A DNA stretch of 64,000 nt from Streptomyces venezuelae ATCC 10712. GTDB lineage: Bacteria; Actinomycetota; Actinomycetes; Streptomycetales; Streptomycetaceae. How positions within the stretch are numbered: position 1 is the stretch's first letter; each line of letters starts with the position of its first letter. The notes below the pieces were generated by a model that was not told the DNA's origin, did no database searches, and was given only the letters and a program-made list of their open reading frames with translations. Both the position numbers and the translations under genes were made by a program. Of the stretch, positions 43,926 through 53,559 are shown piece by piece. The stretch covers positions 7,816,001-7,880,000 of the forward strand of contig NZ_CP029197.1 in assembly GCF_008639165.1 (NCBI RefSeq), given 5' to 3'.

Positions 43926-44363
43926 CCGTAGGGGGAGTTCACCGTCGTACTTTGGCCACCTCGCCCGGGTGCCCCGCGCGGGTGCCGGGGGCGTCGCCGC
44001 CGGAGGTACGACGAGCCGCCCGGAGCGCTCCGCCCTCGGCGCGCTCGGCGGCGGACGGCTCCCGCCCCGGCCAGGTCACTGTAACGCTGTGACATGAGCC
44101 GCTATGTGGGGCTGTTTCCGGGCCGCCGGCGGGCCGTTCGTCCGGAGATGTGACCTCGGCACCCGGCGGACACCGGCCGCCGCCGCCGAAGGCCGGCCCG
44201 CGCGCCCCGCGCCTCCCGGGCGCGGAGCGGCTGCCGGGGGAGAGGCAGTTCAAGGTGGGGAAAGTCACCGTGGCGCGGGGCCGGAGAGCCGGGCCGGAGG
44301 AGGTTCACGGCCCGTACCGCAGGCGGAGTCCCCCCTTCCGATGGCGCGATCCGTACTCTCCGG
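43926..44363. other. 438-bp gene-free region
   Basis: It holds the promoter region of the FHA-kinase operon and the 3' flank of the GH43-like gene. An inverted pair GTCAC (44075-44079) and GTGAC (44089-44093) could be an operator. Open frames here have poor codon bias and no homology I recognise, so no gene is called. Confidence 0.5.
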
Positions 44364-46406
44364 TCACCAGGCGGGACCGCCCGGCACGAGGGGCGCGACC
44401 GCACGGTCGCCGAACGCCGCCCACGGCCGCCACCCGCCGCTCGGCCGTTCCTGCACCCGGGTCCGTACCCCGCCCGACGCGGTCACGGCGAAGACGTGGA
44501 GGCGTCCGGTGACGTCGAGGGCGGCCGTGGGGGTGGCCGCCAGCCGCAGACCGGGTTCGCCGAACTCCCCGCCCGGACTCCACTCCCCGCCCGGAGCCAC
44601 CTGCCAGCGGTGCACGAGCCGCGCGCCGCCCGGTGCCAGGGAGAACGCCTCCAGGCGGCCGTCGTCGTTGGCCGCGAACAGCGGCGCGGCGGCGCTCCAG
44701 CCGAACAGCGGCAGCCACCCGCCCCAGCCACCGCTCGGCACGGCCTGCCGCCGGACGAAGGTCCCGACGCCCGACGGCCCGATCGCGGCCACGGAGAGCC
44801 GACCGCTGCCGTCCCCGGCCACCCGGGGCGCGGCGCCCGCCGCCGTGCCGTACGGATGCCAGTCAGCGGTCCACGGCCCGGCGGCGGCCTCCTGCCAGCG
44901 GTGCACGATCCCGGAGCCGCCGGGCAGCAGGGCGAACACCTCCAGGCGGCCGTCGGCGTTCGCCGCCACCACCGGGGGCGCGCCCGCCGCCGCTCCGAAG
45001 CCGGGCTGCCAGGGGTCCCAGGCCAGGGACCCGGGTGACGCCTGGCGGCGCCGCGCGACGGCACCGCCGCCCGGACTCAGGGCGAAGACCTCCAGCCGGC
45101 CGGCCGCGTCGCGTGCGACGGCGGGGGCGGCGCCCGCCGGGCCGCCGAACTCCTCCCAGTCGTGCCAGCCGCCGTCCGACCGCTGCACCCTGCGGTGCAG
45201 ATTGACGCCGCCGGGGGCGAGCGAGAAGACCTCGAGGCGGCCGTCGGCGTCGCGGCCCAGGGTGGGGACCGCGCCGGCCGGGCCGCCGAACCGCTCCCAC
45301 TCCGACCAGCCGTCGCCGTACGGGTCGAGCTGGACGCGCCGCAGCATCGAGCGGTCGGCCGCGTCGAGCGCGAACACCGTGAGCCGGCCGCGCACGTCGA
45401 GGCCGGCCACCGGGTTGTCGGGGCTCTGCCAGGGGGCCGGGCCGTCCCGCCACACCAGGGGCGCCACGTACAGCCCGTTGCGGAACCAGCCCGCGGCGCT
45501 GGCGTACCACGTGTCCCCGTCGGCGGTCACCTCGACGGCGTGACCGGGCACGTGCCCGGCGTACCCGGAGAGTTCGAAGCGGAACGGGTCCCGGGACGCC
45601 AGCACGTCCGTGCCCTCGTAGCCGCCCCGCGGCCCCACGAACAGGTAGTACCAGCCGTCCCGCCGGACCACGCACGGCGACTCGGTGACCGAGACGGTCG
45701 CGTCCGTGCTCGCGTCGGTGAACGCGACCCCCGGCTCGCTCCAGCGCAGCAGATCGGCGGACCGCCGGTACGCCACGACGTGGTGCCCGCCCGCGTCCGA
45801 GAGCTCCGTGTAGTACATGACCCACTCGGCGCCGACTCGCAGCACCATCGGGTCCCGCGCGGCGCGGCCCCGGAACAGCGGGCCGGACGGCTCGCGGGTC
45901 CAGGTGAACAGGTCGTCCGAGGTGGCGAGGTTGATCGCGGCACCGCCCTCGCCGCCCGCCGCGTAGAACATCCAGAATCTGCCGTCGGCCTCGACGACGT
46001 GCGGCGCCCACAGGTGTTCCTCGCCGAAGTAGGCAGGGTCGACGGTGAGGGCGTCGGCGTGGCTCGTCCACGGCCCGCGCGGGCTCGGCGCGGAGGCGTG
46101 GGCGAAGGAGATCTCCGCCGCGCTGTCGGGGGCCTCGCCGCGCGGCGCGCTCTCCCCGACGATGGAGAACAGGTGCCAGCGGCCCCGCCCGTGGACCAGG
46201 GTGTGGTCGTTGAGGTAGCGCGGGCCACCGGAGTCCGAGGGGTCGTAGACGTACGCGAAGGGTTCCGCGCCGACCCACCGGGGGGCCGGGTCGTCCCCGA
46301 CCGCCGCGGCGGCGGCGGCCTCCCCGGCCCGGCCGAGGCCCAGGAGCGGGAGCCCGGCGGCCCCGGCCATGCCGTGCAGCAGGTTCCGTCTGCTGATCGG
46401 AAGCAC
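44364..46406 (-). CDS. Tat-exported GH43-like five-bladed propeller protein with C-terminal PLL-like seven-bladed propeller
   Basis: The protein has 680 residues from GTG 46406, with GGAGG upstream. A twin-arginine signal (ISRRNLLHGMAGAAGLPLLGLG) opens the chain. The N-terminal part (about 40-330) resembles GH43/GH32-type glycosidases (HLWAPHVVEADGRFWMFYAA, ARDPMVLRVGAEWVMYY, VTESPCVVRRDGWYYLFVG). Residues 345-675 hold seven repeats of the type DADGRLEVFSLAPGG..GGWHDWEEFGG. The catalytic acids were not assigned with confidence. It is probably an extracellular carbohydrate-active enzyme, downstream of and probably co-transcribed with the M23 gene. Confidence 0.8.
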   Translation of the reverse strand: MLPISRRNLLHGMAGAAGLPLLGLGRAGEAAAAAAVGDDPAPRWVGAEPFAYVYDPSDSGGPRYLNDHTLVHGRGRWHLFSIVGESAPRGEAPDSAAEISFAHASAPSPRGPWTSHADALTVDPAYFGEEHLWAPHVVEADGRFWMFYAAGGEGGAAINLATSDDLFTWTREPSGPLFRGRAARDPMVLRVGAEWVMYYTELSDAGGHHVVAYRRSADLLRWSEPGVAFTDASTDATVSVTESPCVVRRDGWYYLFVGPRGGYEGTDVLASRDPFRFELSGYAGHVPGHAVEVTADGDTWYASAAGWFRNGLYVAPLVWRDGPAPWQSPDNPVAGLDVRGRLTVFALDAADRSMLRRVQLDPYGDGWSEWERFGGPAGAVPTLGRDADGRLEVFSLAPGGVNLHRRVQRSDGGWHDWEEFGGPAGAAPAVARDAAGRLEVFALSPGGGAVARRRQASPGSLAWDPWQPGFGAAAGAPPVVAANADGRLEVFALLPGGSGIVHRWQEAAAGPWTADWHPYGTAAGAAPRVAGDGSGRLSVAAIGPSGVGTFVRRQAVPSGGWGGWLPLFGWSAAAPLFAANDDGRLEAFSLAPGGARLVHRWQVAPGGEWSPGGEFGEPGLRLAATPTAALDVTGRLHVFAVTASGGVRTRVQERPSGGWRPWAAFGDRAVAPLVPGGPAW

Positions 46407-46426
46407 GAGTCCCTCCAGCGGGAGCG

Positions 46427-47938
46427 TCAGCCGAGGCCGGGGCCGGCGGTGTCGTTGACCCAGGTCCAGGGGGACCAGCTGGCGAAGCCGGTCTGCCAGG
46501 TGTGGAAGGTGCCCGTGGGGTTGGTGCCGAAGACCTCGATCCGGCCGTCGGCGTTGGCGGCGGCGGTGACCTCGGTGCCGCCGGTGCCGAACGGCGCCCA
46601 CGCGCCGTAGGGGGCGTTGACGGCGGTCTGCCACAGGTGCATGGCGGTGCTGCCGTTCATGGCGAAGACCTCGACGCGCCCGTCGGCGGTGCGTTCGCTG
46701 GTGAGCTGGGCGTCGGCCGGGCCCCCGGTGGCCTCCCAGCCGGACCAGTCGGCGGGGCCGGTCTGGTACCGGTGGAACACCCCGACCGGGCCGGAGGCGA
46801 AGACTTCCAGGCGGCCGTCGGCGTTGTGGTCGACCGTCAGGTCGCGGCCCCCCTCACCGAAGCCGTCCCACCCGGACCAGCCGCCACTGGGCGCCGTCTG
46901 GTACCGGTGCTGGAAGGTGCTTCCGTTGAGGGCGAAGACCTCGAGGCGCCCGTCGGGAGCCTTCTCCATCTCCACGCGGCTGTCGGCGGGGCCGCCGCCC
47001 GTGGGCGTCCACTCCGACCAGCCGCCGTTGGGGGCGAGCTGATAGCGGTGGAAGAGCCCGACCGGGCCGGAGGCGTAGACCTCGATCCGGCCGTCGGCGT
47101 TGACCCCGGCCGCCGTGTCCCGGCCCCCCTCGCCGAAGGCCTCCCAGTTCGACCAGCCGCCGGACGGGCTCAGCTGCCAGCGGTGCTGGAAGGTGCTGCC
47201 GCTCAGCGCGAACAGCTCAAGGCGGCCGTCGGCGTTGGGCGCGATGGCGAGCTCGGCGTTGCCCGGCCCGCCGAGCGGCTCCCACGCCGACCAGTCGCCG
47301 TTGACCCGCTGCTGCCAGGCGTGGTGGATGCCGTCGGCGCCCGCCGCGAACACCTCCAGCCGTCCGTCCGCCGACCGCGCCGACACGACCCGGCCCGACT
47401 CCGCCGGATGCACCAGCGGCTTCGGCTGCGGACCGGTGCCCGGGGTGCAGGGCAGCACCACGCCGCGCTCCGCGAGGTAGACCTCGGGGTCGATGCCGTA
47501 CGAGGTGGACTGGTCCCCCCAGATCCGCAGGTGGAGGTGGGGGCCGGTGGAGTTCCCCTCGGAGCCCATCAGGGCGATCTGCTGGCCGGCCACGACCCGG
47601 TCCCCGGCGAAGACGTCCCGCCGGGACATGTGCCCGTACTCGGAGATCCGCCCGTCGGGGTGCAGCACCCGGATCCACTGGCCGTAGTCGCCGCTGTACC
47701 CGGAGATGGTCACCTCGCCGTCGCCGACCGCGTAGATCGGCGTCCCGACGTCGTTGGCGATGTCCACGCCGTTGTGACCGGAGTGGTAGTGCTGGGACAC
47801 GGGACCGGCGGCCGGGCAGGCCGCGGCGGCGGCGGTACGGGCCGAGGCCGGAGCCGCGGGCACCACCGCGGGCAGCAGCAGGGCGGCGGCCGCGGCGAGC
47901 GCACAGGTCAGTGCACGGCGGGAAAGTGCAGTCAGCAC
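46427..47938 (-). CDS. Secreted M23 peptidase with PLL-like seven-bladed propeller
   Basis: The protein has 503 residues with a Sec signal peptide (about 1-35). The M23 domain has H55 and D59 (GHNGVD), H103 (YGHMS) and H134/H136 (HLHLR), the zinc and catalytic set of LytM-type endopeptidases. Residues 170-500 hold seven repeats NADGRLEVFA..GGWSxW..FG, homologous blade for blade to those at 51808. It would cut peptidoglycan crosslinks, with the propeller serving as a likely glycan-binding module. Confidence 0.9.
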   Translation of the reverse strand: MLTALSRRALTCALAAAAALLLPAVVPAAPASARTAAAAACPAAGPVSQHYHSGHNGVDIANDVGTPIYAVGDGEVTISGYSGDYGQWIRVLHPDGRISEYGHMSRRDVFAGDRVVAGQQIALMGSEGNSTGPHLHLRIWGDQSTSYGIDPEVYLAERGVVLPCTPGTGPQPKPLVHPAESGRVVSARSADGRLEVFAAGADGIHHAWQQRVNGDWSAWEPLGGPGNAELAIAPNADGRLELFALSGSTFQHRWQLSPSGGWSNWEAFGEGGRDTAAGVNADGRIEVYASGPVGLFHRYQLAPNGGWSEWTPTGGGPADSRVEMEKAPDGRLEVFALNGSTFQHRYQTAPSGGWSGWDGFGEGGRDLTVDHNADGRLEVFASGPVGVFHRYQTGPADWSGWEATGGPADAQLTSERTADGRVEVFAMNGSTAMHLWQTAVNAPYGAWAPFGTGGTEVTAAANADGRIEVFGTNPTGTFHTWQTGFASWSPWTWVNDTAGPGLG

Positions 47939-48092
47939 AGGACGCTCCTCCAGGGGGCGCGGTCCGTCGACCGGGCGGCGCGAACGGGCGGTAGGGAACG
48001 TAGCAACGCACCCGCCGCCGACAGACCCCGGAAGGTTACGGAGTGACAGCCGGGAGCGCGTCGGCTACGACGGCCCGTCAGGAGACGCCCCA

Positions 48093-48123
48093 TCATCGGG
48101 ATTTCATCGCCCCTCCCTAACGT
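48093..48123 (+). promoter_or_regulatory. Tandem-heptamer promoter of the acylase gene
   Basis: TCATCGG (48093-48099), 4 bp, TCATCGC (48104-48110), 7 bp, then the -10 box TAACGT (48118-48123). No -35 hexamer is needed in SARP-type promoters with this layout. Two other promoters (53510 and 53560) share it. Confidence 0.65.
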
Positions 48124-48166
48124 GACCGCGTTCGCACGAGGACCGGACCGAAGGAAGGACGGCTCG

Positions 48167-50638
48167 ATGGCACGGAGGCGATCAAGAGCGGGGCTGCCGG
48201 TGACGGTGGCGGCCGTGGTCGCGGTGATGAGCACGGTGGCGGCCACGGGGTCCACGGCCGCCACGGGGGGCGGGGCGGCGGGGCCGGACAGGCCGACGAT
48301 CCGGTACACGGAGTACGGGATCCCGCACATCATCGCCTCGGACTGGGAGGGGCTGGGCACCGGCTACGGATACGCGGCAGCCAAGGACAACATCTGCACC
48401 CTGGCCGACACCTATCTGATGGTCAACGCCCAGCGCTCCCGGTACCTGGGACCCCAGGGCAAGGCGAGCCCCGGCCAGAACCAGAACAGCACCACCAATC
48501 TCAACAGCGACCTGTACTTCCAGCGGATCAAGGACAACCGGGTGGTGGAGCGGCTGCTCGAACAGCCCGCCCCCGACGGACCCGAACCCGAGGTGCGCGA
48601 GGCCATCCGCGGTTACGTCCAGGGCTACAACCGCTACCTGGCAGAGACGGGCGCCGGGAACCTCACCGACCCGGCCTGCCGCGGCGCGGCCTGGGTGCGG
48701 CCGATCACCGAGCTGGACGTCTACCGGCACGCGCACGCCGAGATCATCATGGGCAGCGCCGACGCGCTCCTGGACGGCCAGGTCAACGCCGCCCCGCCTG
48801 GGGCCTCGGCCGCCGCGAAGCCGAAGTCACCGCCGCCGGCTTCCTCTCCCAAGGAGACGGCGGCGAAGATCAGCGCCGCGATGGCGGTCAGCAGACAGCA
48901 GAGCATGGGAAGCAACGCCCTGGCCGTCGGCTCGCAGGGCGTGTCCGGCGGCACCAGCATGCTGCTGGCCAACCCGCACTTCCCGTGGCAGGGCAAGAAT
49001 CGGATGTGGCAGAGCCACCTGACGATCCCGGGCAAGGTGAACGTCTCCGGGGCGAGCCTGCTCGGCCTCCCCGCGGTCAACATCGGGTACAACGACGACG
49101 TCGCCTGGAGCCACACCGTCGCCACGGTGGCCCCGTTCGGCCTGTTCGACGTCCAGGTCGACCCGCTGAACCCCACCATGTACCTGGTCGACGGCGCCTG
49201 GGAGCGGATGACCTCCCAGCAGGTCGCCGTCGACGTGCGGAACCCGGACGGCTCCCTCGGGAAGGTCACCAGGACGCTGTGGTCCACCCGCTACGGCCCG
49301 GTCACCACGTCGCTGCAGGGGGTGGCGCTGCCCTGGGTGGTCAGCGCGCACGCGGTGCGCGACGTGAACATGAACAACCTGCGGGCGCTGAACACCTGGT
49401 TCCGTCTCGACCAGGCCAAGGACGTCGACGACGTGGTGAACACCCTGGAGACCACCCAGGGCGTCCCCTTCTTCAACACGATCGCCTCCGACCGCAAGGG
49501 CAAGGCGCTGTACGCGGACATCCAGGCCACCGCGAACATCACCGACGCCCACGCGAACTCCTGCCTCACCATGACCGGCCAACTGCTCTTCAACCAGCCG
49601 CTGAAGCTGCCGAACGTGCCGCCCATCTCCATCTTCGACGGCAAGCGGAGCGCCTGCGACTGGCCCGACGACCCGAACGCGGTCGCACCGGGACTGCTCG
49701 ACCCGCACAAGCAACCCCGCCTGATCCGGGACGACTTCGTCGGCAACGCCAACGACAGCGCCTGGCTGGCCAACCCGGAGCAGCCGCTGAGCTTCCCCCG
49801 GGTGATGGGCGACGCCGGCGCGCCCCGCTCGCTGCGCACCCAGGAGCTCATCCTGACCGCGCAGAAGCGGATCAACGGGACCGACGGACTGCCGGGCCGG
49901 GGCTTCACCCCGGACACCATGGGGAAGCTGCTGTTCGCCGACAACAGCCGGGCGGCCGACCTGGCCCTCAACGCCACCGTGGCGATGTGCCAGAGCGTCC
50001 CCTTCGGGCTGGTCCTGGTGGACGGCAACCTGGTCAACGTGAGCGAGGCCTGCCCGGTCCTGGCCGGCTGGAAGGACCACGACTACACGGCGGACAGCCG
50101 GGGCTCCCTGCTCTTCGCGAACTACTGGTACTCCCTGCTCGGCGGGCAGGGCGTCGAGAAGCTCCCGTGGCGGGTCCCCTTCGACCCCAAGGACCCGGTC
50201 CACACGCCGAACTCGCTGGACACCGGGAGTTCCGCCCTCCGGGACGCCCTGGCCCGCGCCGTGCTCGCGATGCGCACCGCGGGCATCGCCCTGAACGCGC
50301 CGCTGTCGGACGTCCAGAAGGTCACGCGGGGCGGTGAGCAGATCCCGATCCACGGAATGATCGGCGAACTCGGCGTACTGAACGTCATCAAGGCCGGCCA
50401 GGTCGACGGGAAGACGGACGTCGTCTTCGGCTCCAGCTTCATCCAGCAGGTCCGGTTCACCGCCGAGGGCCCGCCGCAGGCGCGGTCCGTCCTGGCCTAC
50501 TCCCAGTCGGCCGACCCGAACTCGGCCCACTACGCCGACCAGACCAAGCTCTTCTCGGCCGGCCAGTGGGTGACCGAGCGCTTCACCGAGGACCAGATCG
50601 CGGCCTCACCGGCCCTGGTCGTCAAGGTCCTCGACTGA
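48167..50638 (+). CDS. Secreted penicillin acylase family (N-acyl amide) hydrolase
   Basis: The protein has 823 residues from ATG 48167 after AAGGAAGGA. A signal peptide (about 1-35) precedes the alpha region (RYTEYGIPHIIASDWEGLGTG). A Pro/Lys-rich linker (PPGASAAAKPKSPPPASSP) comes before the Ntn nucleophile S249 in MGSNALAVG. The NDDVAWSHTV and FVGNANDSAWLAN segments fit the S45 family of autoprocessing acylases. Likely substrates are acyl-homoserine lactones, cyclic lipopeptides or other N-acyl amides; which one is not evident. Confidence 0.88.
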   Translation: MARRRSRAGLPVTVAAVVAVMSTVAATGSTAATGGGAAGPDRPTIRYTEYGIPHIIASDWEGLGTGYGYAAAKDNICTLADTYLMVNAQRSRYLGPQGKASPGQNQNSTTNLNSDLYFQRIKDNRVVERLLEQPAPDGPEPEVREAIRGYVQGYNRYLAETGAGNLTDPACRGAAWVRPITELDVYRHAHAEIIMGSADALLDGQVNAAPPGASAAAKPKSPPPASSPKETAAKISAAMAVSRQQSMGSNALAVGSQGVSGGTSMLLANPHFPWQGKNRMWQSHLTIPGKVNVSGASLLGLPAVNIGYNDDVAWSHTVATVAPFGLFDVQVDPLNPTMYLVDGAWERMTSQQVAVDVRNPDGSLGKVTRTLWSTRYGPVTTSLQGVALPWVVSAHAVRDVNMNNLRALNTWFRLDQAKDVDDVVNTLETTQGVPFFNTIASDRKGKALYADIQATANITDAHANSCLTMTGQLLFNQPLKLPNVPPISIFDGKRSACDWPDDPNAVAPGLLDPHKQPRLIRDDFVGNANDSAWLANPEQPLSFPRVMGDAGAPRSLRTQELILTAQKRINGTDGLPGRGFTPDTMGKLLFADNSRAADLALNATVAMCQSVPFGLVLVDGNLVNVSEACPVLAGWKDHDYTADSRGSLLFANYWYSLLGGQGVEKLPWRVPFDPKDPVHTPNSLDTGSSALRDALARAVLAMRTAGIALNAPLSDVQKVTRGGEQIPIHGMIGELGVLNVIKAGQVDGKTDVVFGSSFIQQVRFTAEGPPQARSVLAYSQSADPNSAHYADQTKLFSAGQWVTERFTEDQIAASPALVVKVLD

Positions 50639-50689
50639 CACCACGCCCCATAGAAGACCACGACAGAAGACCACGAGAGAGGGAGCACC

Positions 50690-51727
50690 ATGTTCGGAGG
50701 ACGCGGCGCGAAGCGCCGGCGCATGACGGTGGCCTGGCTGTTCGCCGCCCTGGCCCTGGCCACGGTCCTGCCGGCGGCCTCGGCCCAGGCCGCCGACGAC
50801 ACCACCCCGCCCCCGATGACGGACGGCTTCGGCCTGACGCAGGTGGGCGCGGCGGTCGGCACCGCCACCAACTTCTACCTCACCGTGACCACCGCCGAGG
50901 TCGCCGAGGAACAGCACATCAAGATCATCCTGCCGAGCGGCTACTACGACGACCCGAACCGGCGCTACCCGGTGATGTACTTCCTGCACGGCTCGCCCGA
51001 CGACCCGGTGCAGCAGACCTATCCGGCGCTGAGCATGTCGGACCGGATGATCACGGTCATCCCGGACGGCGGCGCACGCGGCTGGTACACCAACTGGCTG
51101 AACCAGAAGACCAGGGCCGGCGCCCAGAACTGGGAGAACTTCCACCTCAAGCAGGTGATCCCGTTCATCGACGCGAACCTGCGGACCATCGCCACCAAGA
51201 AGGCGCGGGCCGTCTCCGGCATCTCCATGGGCGGGTTCGGAGCCCTCCACTACGCCCAGGCCCGCCCCGACCTGTTCAGCCAGACCGCGGCCCTCTCCGG
51301 CGACATCGACCTCTCGGTGCGCTCCATGGACCTGCGGCTCGCCGTCGTCGCCTCCCTGGTCGCCTACGAGCCCTCGGTGGACAGCGACGCCGCCTTCGGC
51401 TCGCCGTACCCGGTGTTCAACGCCGACTGGCGGTTCAACGAGGTCGACCCCTCCCAGCACATGGACCGGCTCAAGGCCGGCGGCGTGGGGGTCTCGATCT
51501 ACGTGGGCAACGGCGGAGGCTCGCCCACCGACCTGGAGTTCTACCTGGAGGGCGCCGCCAAGCACGTCAAGAACGCCATGGACGCCCAGGGCATGTCGTA
51601 CCACTTCGTGAACTACGGCGACGGTTCCGGCTGGGGCACCCAGTGCAACGGCGGCCACAACGCCGGCTGCTGGGAGGAGGACCTCAGGGACCTCATCCCC
51701 CGGCTCGAGCGGCACTTCGCCTCCTGA
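50690..51727 (+). CDS. Secreted esterase (esterase D / antigen-85-like)
   Basis: The protein has 345 residues with a Sec signal (1-35). Alpha/beta hydrolase with YPVMYFLHGSPDD oxyanion region, nucleophile S179 in SGISMGGFGALHYA, and a late His in NGGHNAGCW. It begins 52 bp after the acylase stop codon with GAGAGGGAG upstream of ATG, so it is probably co-transcribed with the acylase. It would act on esters outside the cell. Confidence 0.87.
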   Translation: MFGGRGAKRRRMTVAWLFAALALATVLPAASAQAADDTTPPPMTDGFGLTQVGAAVGTATNFYLTVTTAEVAEEQHIKIILPSGYYDDPNRRYPVMYFLHGSPDDPVQQTYPALSMSDRMITVIPDGGARGWYTNWLNQKTRAGAQNWENFHLKQVIPFIDANLRTIATKKARAVSGISMGGFGALHYAQARPDLFSQTAALSGDIDLSVRSMDLRLAVVASLVAYEPSVDSDAAFGSPYPVFNADWRFNEVDPSQHMDRLKAGGVGVSIYVGNGGGSPTDLEFYLEGAAKHVKNAMDAQGMSYHFVNYGDGSGWGTQCNGGHNAGCWEEDLRDLIPRLERHFAS

Positions 51728-51735
51728 CGCCCCGA

Positions 51736-51784
51736 GCCCGCCGTCGTCCCGCCCGCTGCCGCGGACTCGGGGACGACGGCGGGC
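51736..51784. terminator. Bidirectional terminator hairpin
   Basis: Fifteen-bp perfect arms (GCCCGCCGTCGTCCC and complement) flank a 19-base loop. It lies in the 80-bp gap between convergent genes. Confidence 0.78.
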
Positions 51785-51807
51785 CCGCGTTCCCAGGGCC
51801 TGTCCCG

Positions 51808-53469
51808 CTAGCCCACCGCGGGACCGGGGCCGTTCAGCCAGCCCCATTCCGACCAGCTCGCGAAGCCGGTCTGCCAGCGGTGGTAGACACCGGCGCTGCT
51901 GGTGCCGAACACCTCGATGCGCCCGTCGGCGTTGTTGCCGGTACCGATCGCGGTGCCCCCGGTGCCGAAGTTCTCCCAGGCCGAGAACGCGGCGTTCGGG
52001 CCGGTCTGCCAGGCGTGGCTCGCGGCGCTTCCGTTGATCGCGAACACCTCGACCCGGCCGTCGACCGACCGCGAGGTGACCAGCTCGGCGTCGGGAAGCC
52101 CGCCCGTGCCCGTCCATTCCGACCACGAGGTCGGACTCGTCTGCCAGCGGTGGAACACCCCGCCGGCGTTGGAGGCGAACACTTCGAGGCGCCCGTCCTG
52201 GTTGTAGCTGGCGGTGACGGCCTTCCCTCCCTCGCCGAAGTGCTCCCAGGAGGACCAGTCGCCGTTGACGGCCTTCTGGTACAGGTGGCCGAAGGTGGAG
52301 TCCGACAGCGCGAAGACCTCGAGCCGCCCGTCGGGGGCGTTCTCCATGGCGAGGCGCGCGTTCGCCGGGCCGCCGGGCGAGCCCACCCAGCCGGCCCAGC
52401 CGCCGCTCGGCGCGGTCTGCCAGCGGTGGAACACCCCACTGGAGTTCGAGGCGAACACCTCGATGCGGCCGTCCGCGTTGTTCCCGGCCGCCAGCCGGTA
52501 CCCGCCGGTGCCGAAGGTCTGCCAGCCGGACCAGCCCGCGCTGGGCCCGGTCTGCCACATGTGGTCCAGCGTGCTGTCGGACAGCGCGAACAGCTCGAGA
52601 CGGCCGTCCGCGTTGGACGCCACCGCGAGCTGCGCGTTGCGCGGGCCACCCGCGAACCGCCACGGCGACCAGCCGCCGTTCACCTCGTTCTGCCAGGAGT
52701 GGTAGACGCCGTCCGCCCCCGCGGCGAACGCCTCGAGACGCCCGTCGGCGGACCGCCCCGAGACCACCCGGCCGGCGGCGTAGGGGTGCTTGGGCCCCTT
52801 GCTCGTGCCGGACCACAGCGCGTTGGCGATGATCACGGCGTCGCCCGCCTCAAGACCGTACTTGTAGTTCAGGTCCTCCCTCGGCCGCTGGACCTGCCAG
52901 CACACGTCGCCGATCGCCTCGTCGTTCCACGAGCCGCCCGGGAACTGCTGCTCCATCGCGTTCAGAAAGGCGTTGGTCGCGTAGACCGGGTCGAGGCGCT
53001 GCGCCTTGCTGCCCCACCAGTCCTGCTGCTGGAACAGCCCGATGCTGGTGTAGTCGACGGCCTCGGAGTAGTTGTTGATGTTGGTCTCCACGATGATCGT
53101 GGCGATCGCTATCGCCGCGGCCCTCGGGTTGAGCCCCCGGTCCTTCACCGCCTGGGTGACCATCCGCGCGCAGGACATCTTGTAGGCCGTCAGATAGCCG
53201 GCCATCCGCGCCTGGAGCTGGGGGTTGAGCTGGTCGGCCATGATGCCGTCGGTGGCCGAGGGACCGGCCGGGTCACAGGGCTCGGTCGAGATGGCCAGGC
53301 CCTCCGGGCCGCTGAAGTACCGGGAGACGCCGTAGTGGTCGTCGCGCGGGCCCGGAGCGGGGTCGGGCCGGGCGACGGCGACCGAGGCGGTCATCCCGAC
53401 GACCAGGGCCCAGAGGCAGGCCAGTAAGGCCAGTCTGGTGAACACGCGATTCCATCCCGTTCTCGCCAT
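51808..53469 (-). CDS. Secreted transglycosylase-like protein with PLL-like seven-bladed propeller
   Basis: The protein has 553 residues with a signal peptide (1-33). The N-terminal domain (about 70-215) resembles lysozyme-fold transglycosylases: E128 in VETNINNY and SIGLFQQQ (142-149) in place of the usual SxGLMQ motif. Residues 225-550 form seven repeats of NADGRIEVFAS..GGWxGW.., parallel to those of the M23 protein at 46427. It probably cleaves peptidoglycan glycan strands. Its promoter carries the tandem heptamers (53510-53540), divergent from the 53625 gene. Confidence 0.82.
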   Translation of the reverse strand: MARTGWNRVFTRLALLACLWALVVGMTASVAVARPDPAPGPRDDHYGVSRYFSGPEGLAISTEPCDPAGPSATDGIMADQLNPQLQARMAGYLTAYKMSCARMVTQAVKDRGLNPRAAAIAIATIIVETNINNYSEAVDYTSIGLFQQQDWWGSKAQRLDPVYATNAFLNAMEQQFPGGSWNDEAIGDVCWQVQRPREDLNYKYGLEAGDAVIIANALWSGTSKGPKHPYAAGRVVSGRSADGRLEAFAAGADGVYHSWQNEVNGGWSPWRFAGGPRNAQLAVASNADGRLELFALSDSTLDHMWQTGPSAGWSGWQTFGTGGYRLAAGNNADGRIEVFASNSSGVFHRWQTAPSGGWAGWVGSPGGPANARLAMENAPDGRLEVFALSDSTFGHLYQKAVNGDWSSWEHFGEGGKAVTASYNQDGRLEVFASNAGGVFHRWQTSPTSWSEWTGTGGLPDAELVTSRSVDGRVEVFAINGSAASHAWQTGPNAAFSAWENFGTGGTAIGTGNNADGRIEVFGTSSAGVYHRWQTGFASWSEWGWLNGPGPAVG

Positions 53470-53509
53470 CGTGTGCCTTTCCTTCGTGAATTCCGGTGGA
53501 CGGCGGCCG

Positions 53510-53540
53510 ACAGTAGAAGGCGCCGATGAAATGCCGATGG
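53510..53540 (-). promoter_or_regulatory. Tandem-heptamer promoter of the transglycosylase-like gene
   Basis: On the minus strand: CCATCGG (53540-53534), 4 bp, TCATCGG (53529-53523), 7 bp, then TACTGT (53515-53510). The layout is the same as at 48093 and 53560. Confidence 0.65.
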
Positions 53541-53559
53541 AATCGGCCGGGCGCGCGTT

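Noticed and set aside
43939..44268. Possible small genes in the gap before the FHA gene
   Set aside because: The frames have poor codon bias, no ribosome-binding site and are low-complexity Gly/Pro/Arg.
47939..48092. Search for a heptamer pair in front of the M23 gene on the minus strand
   Set aside because: No pair matching the TCATCGG pattern with 11-bp period was found, so this operon was not added to the shared-promoter set.
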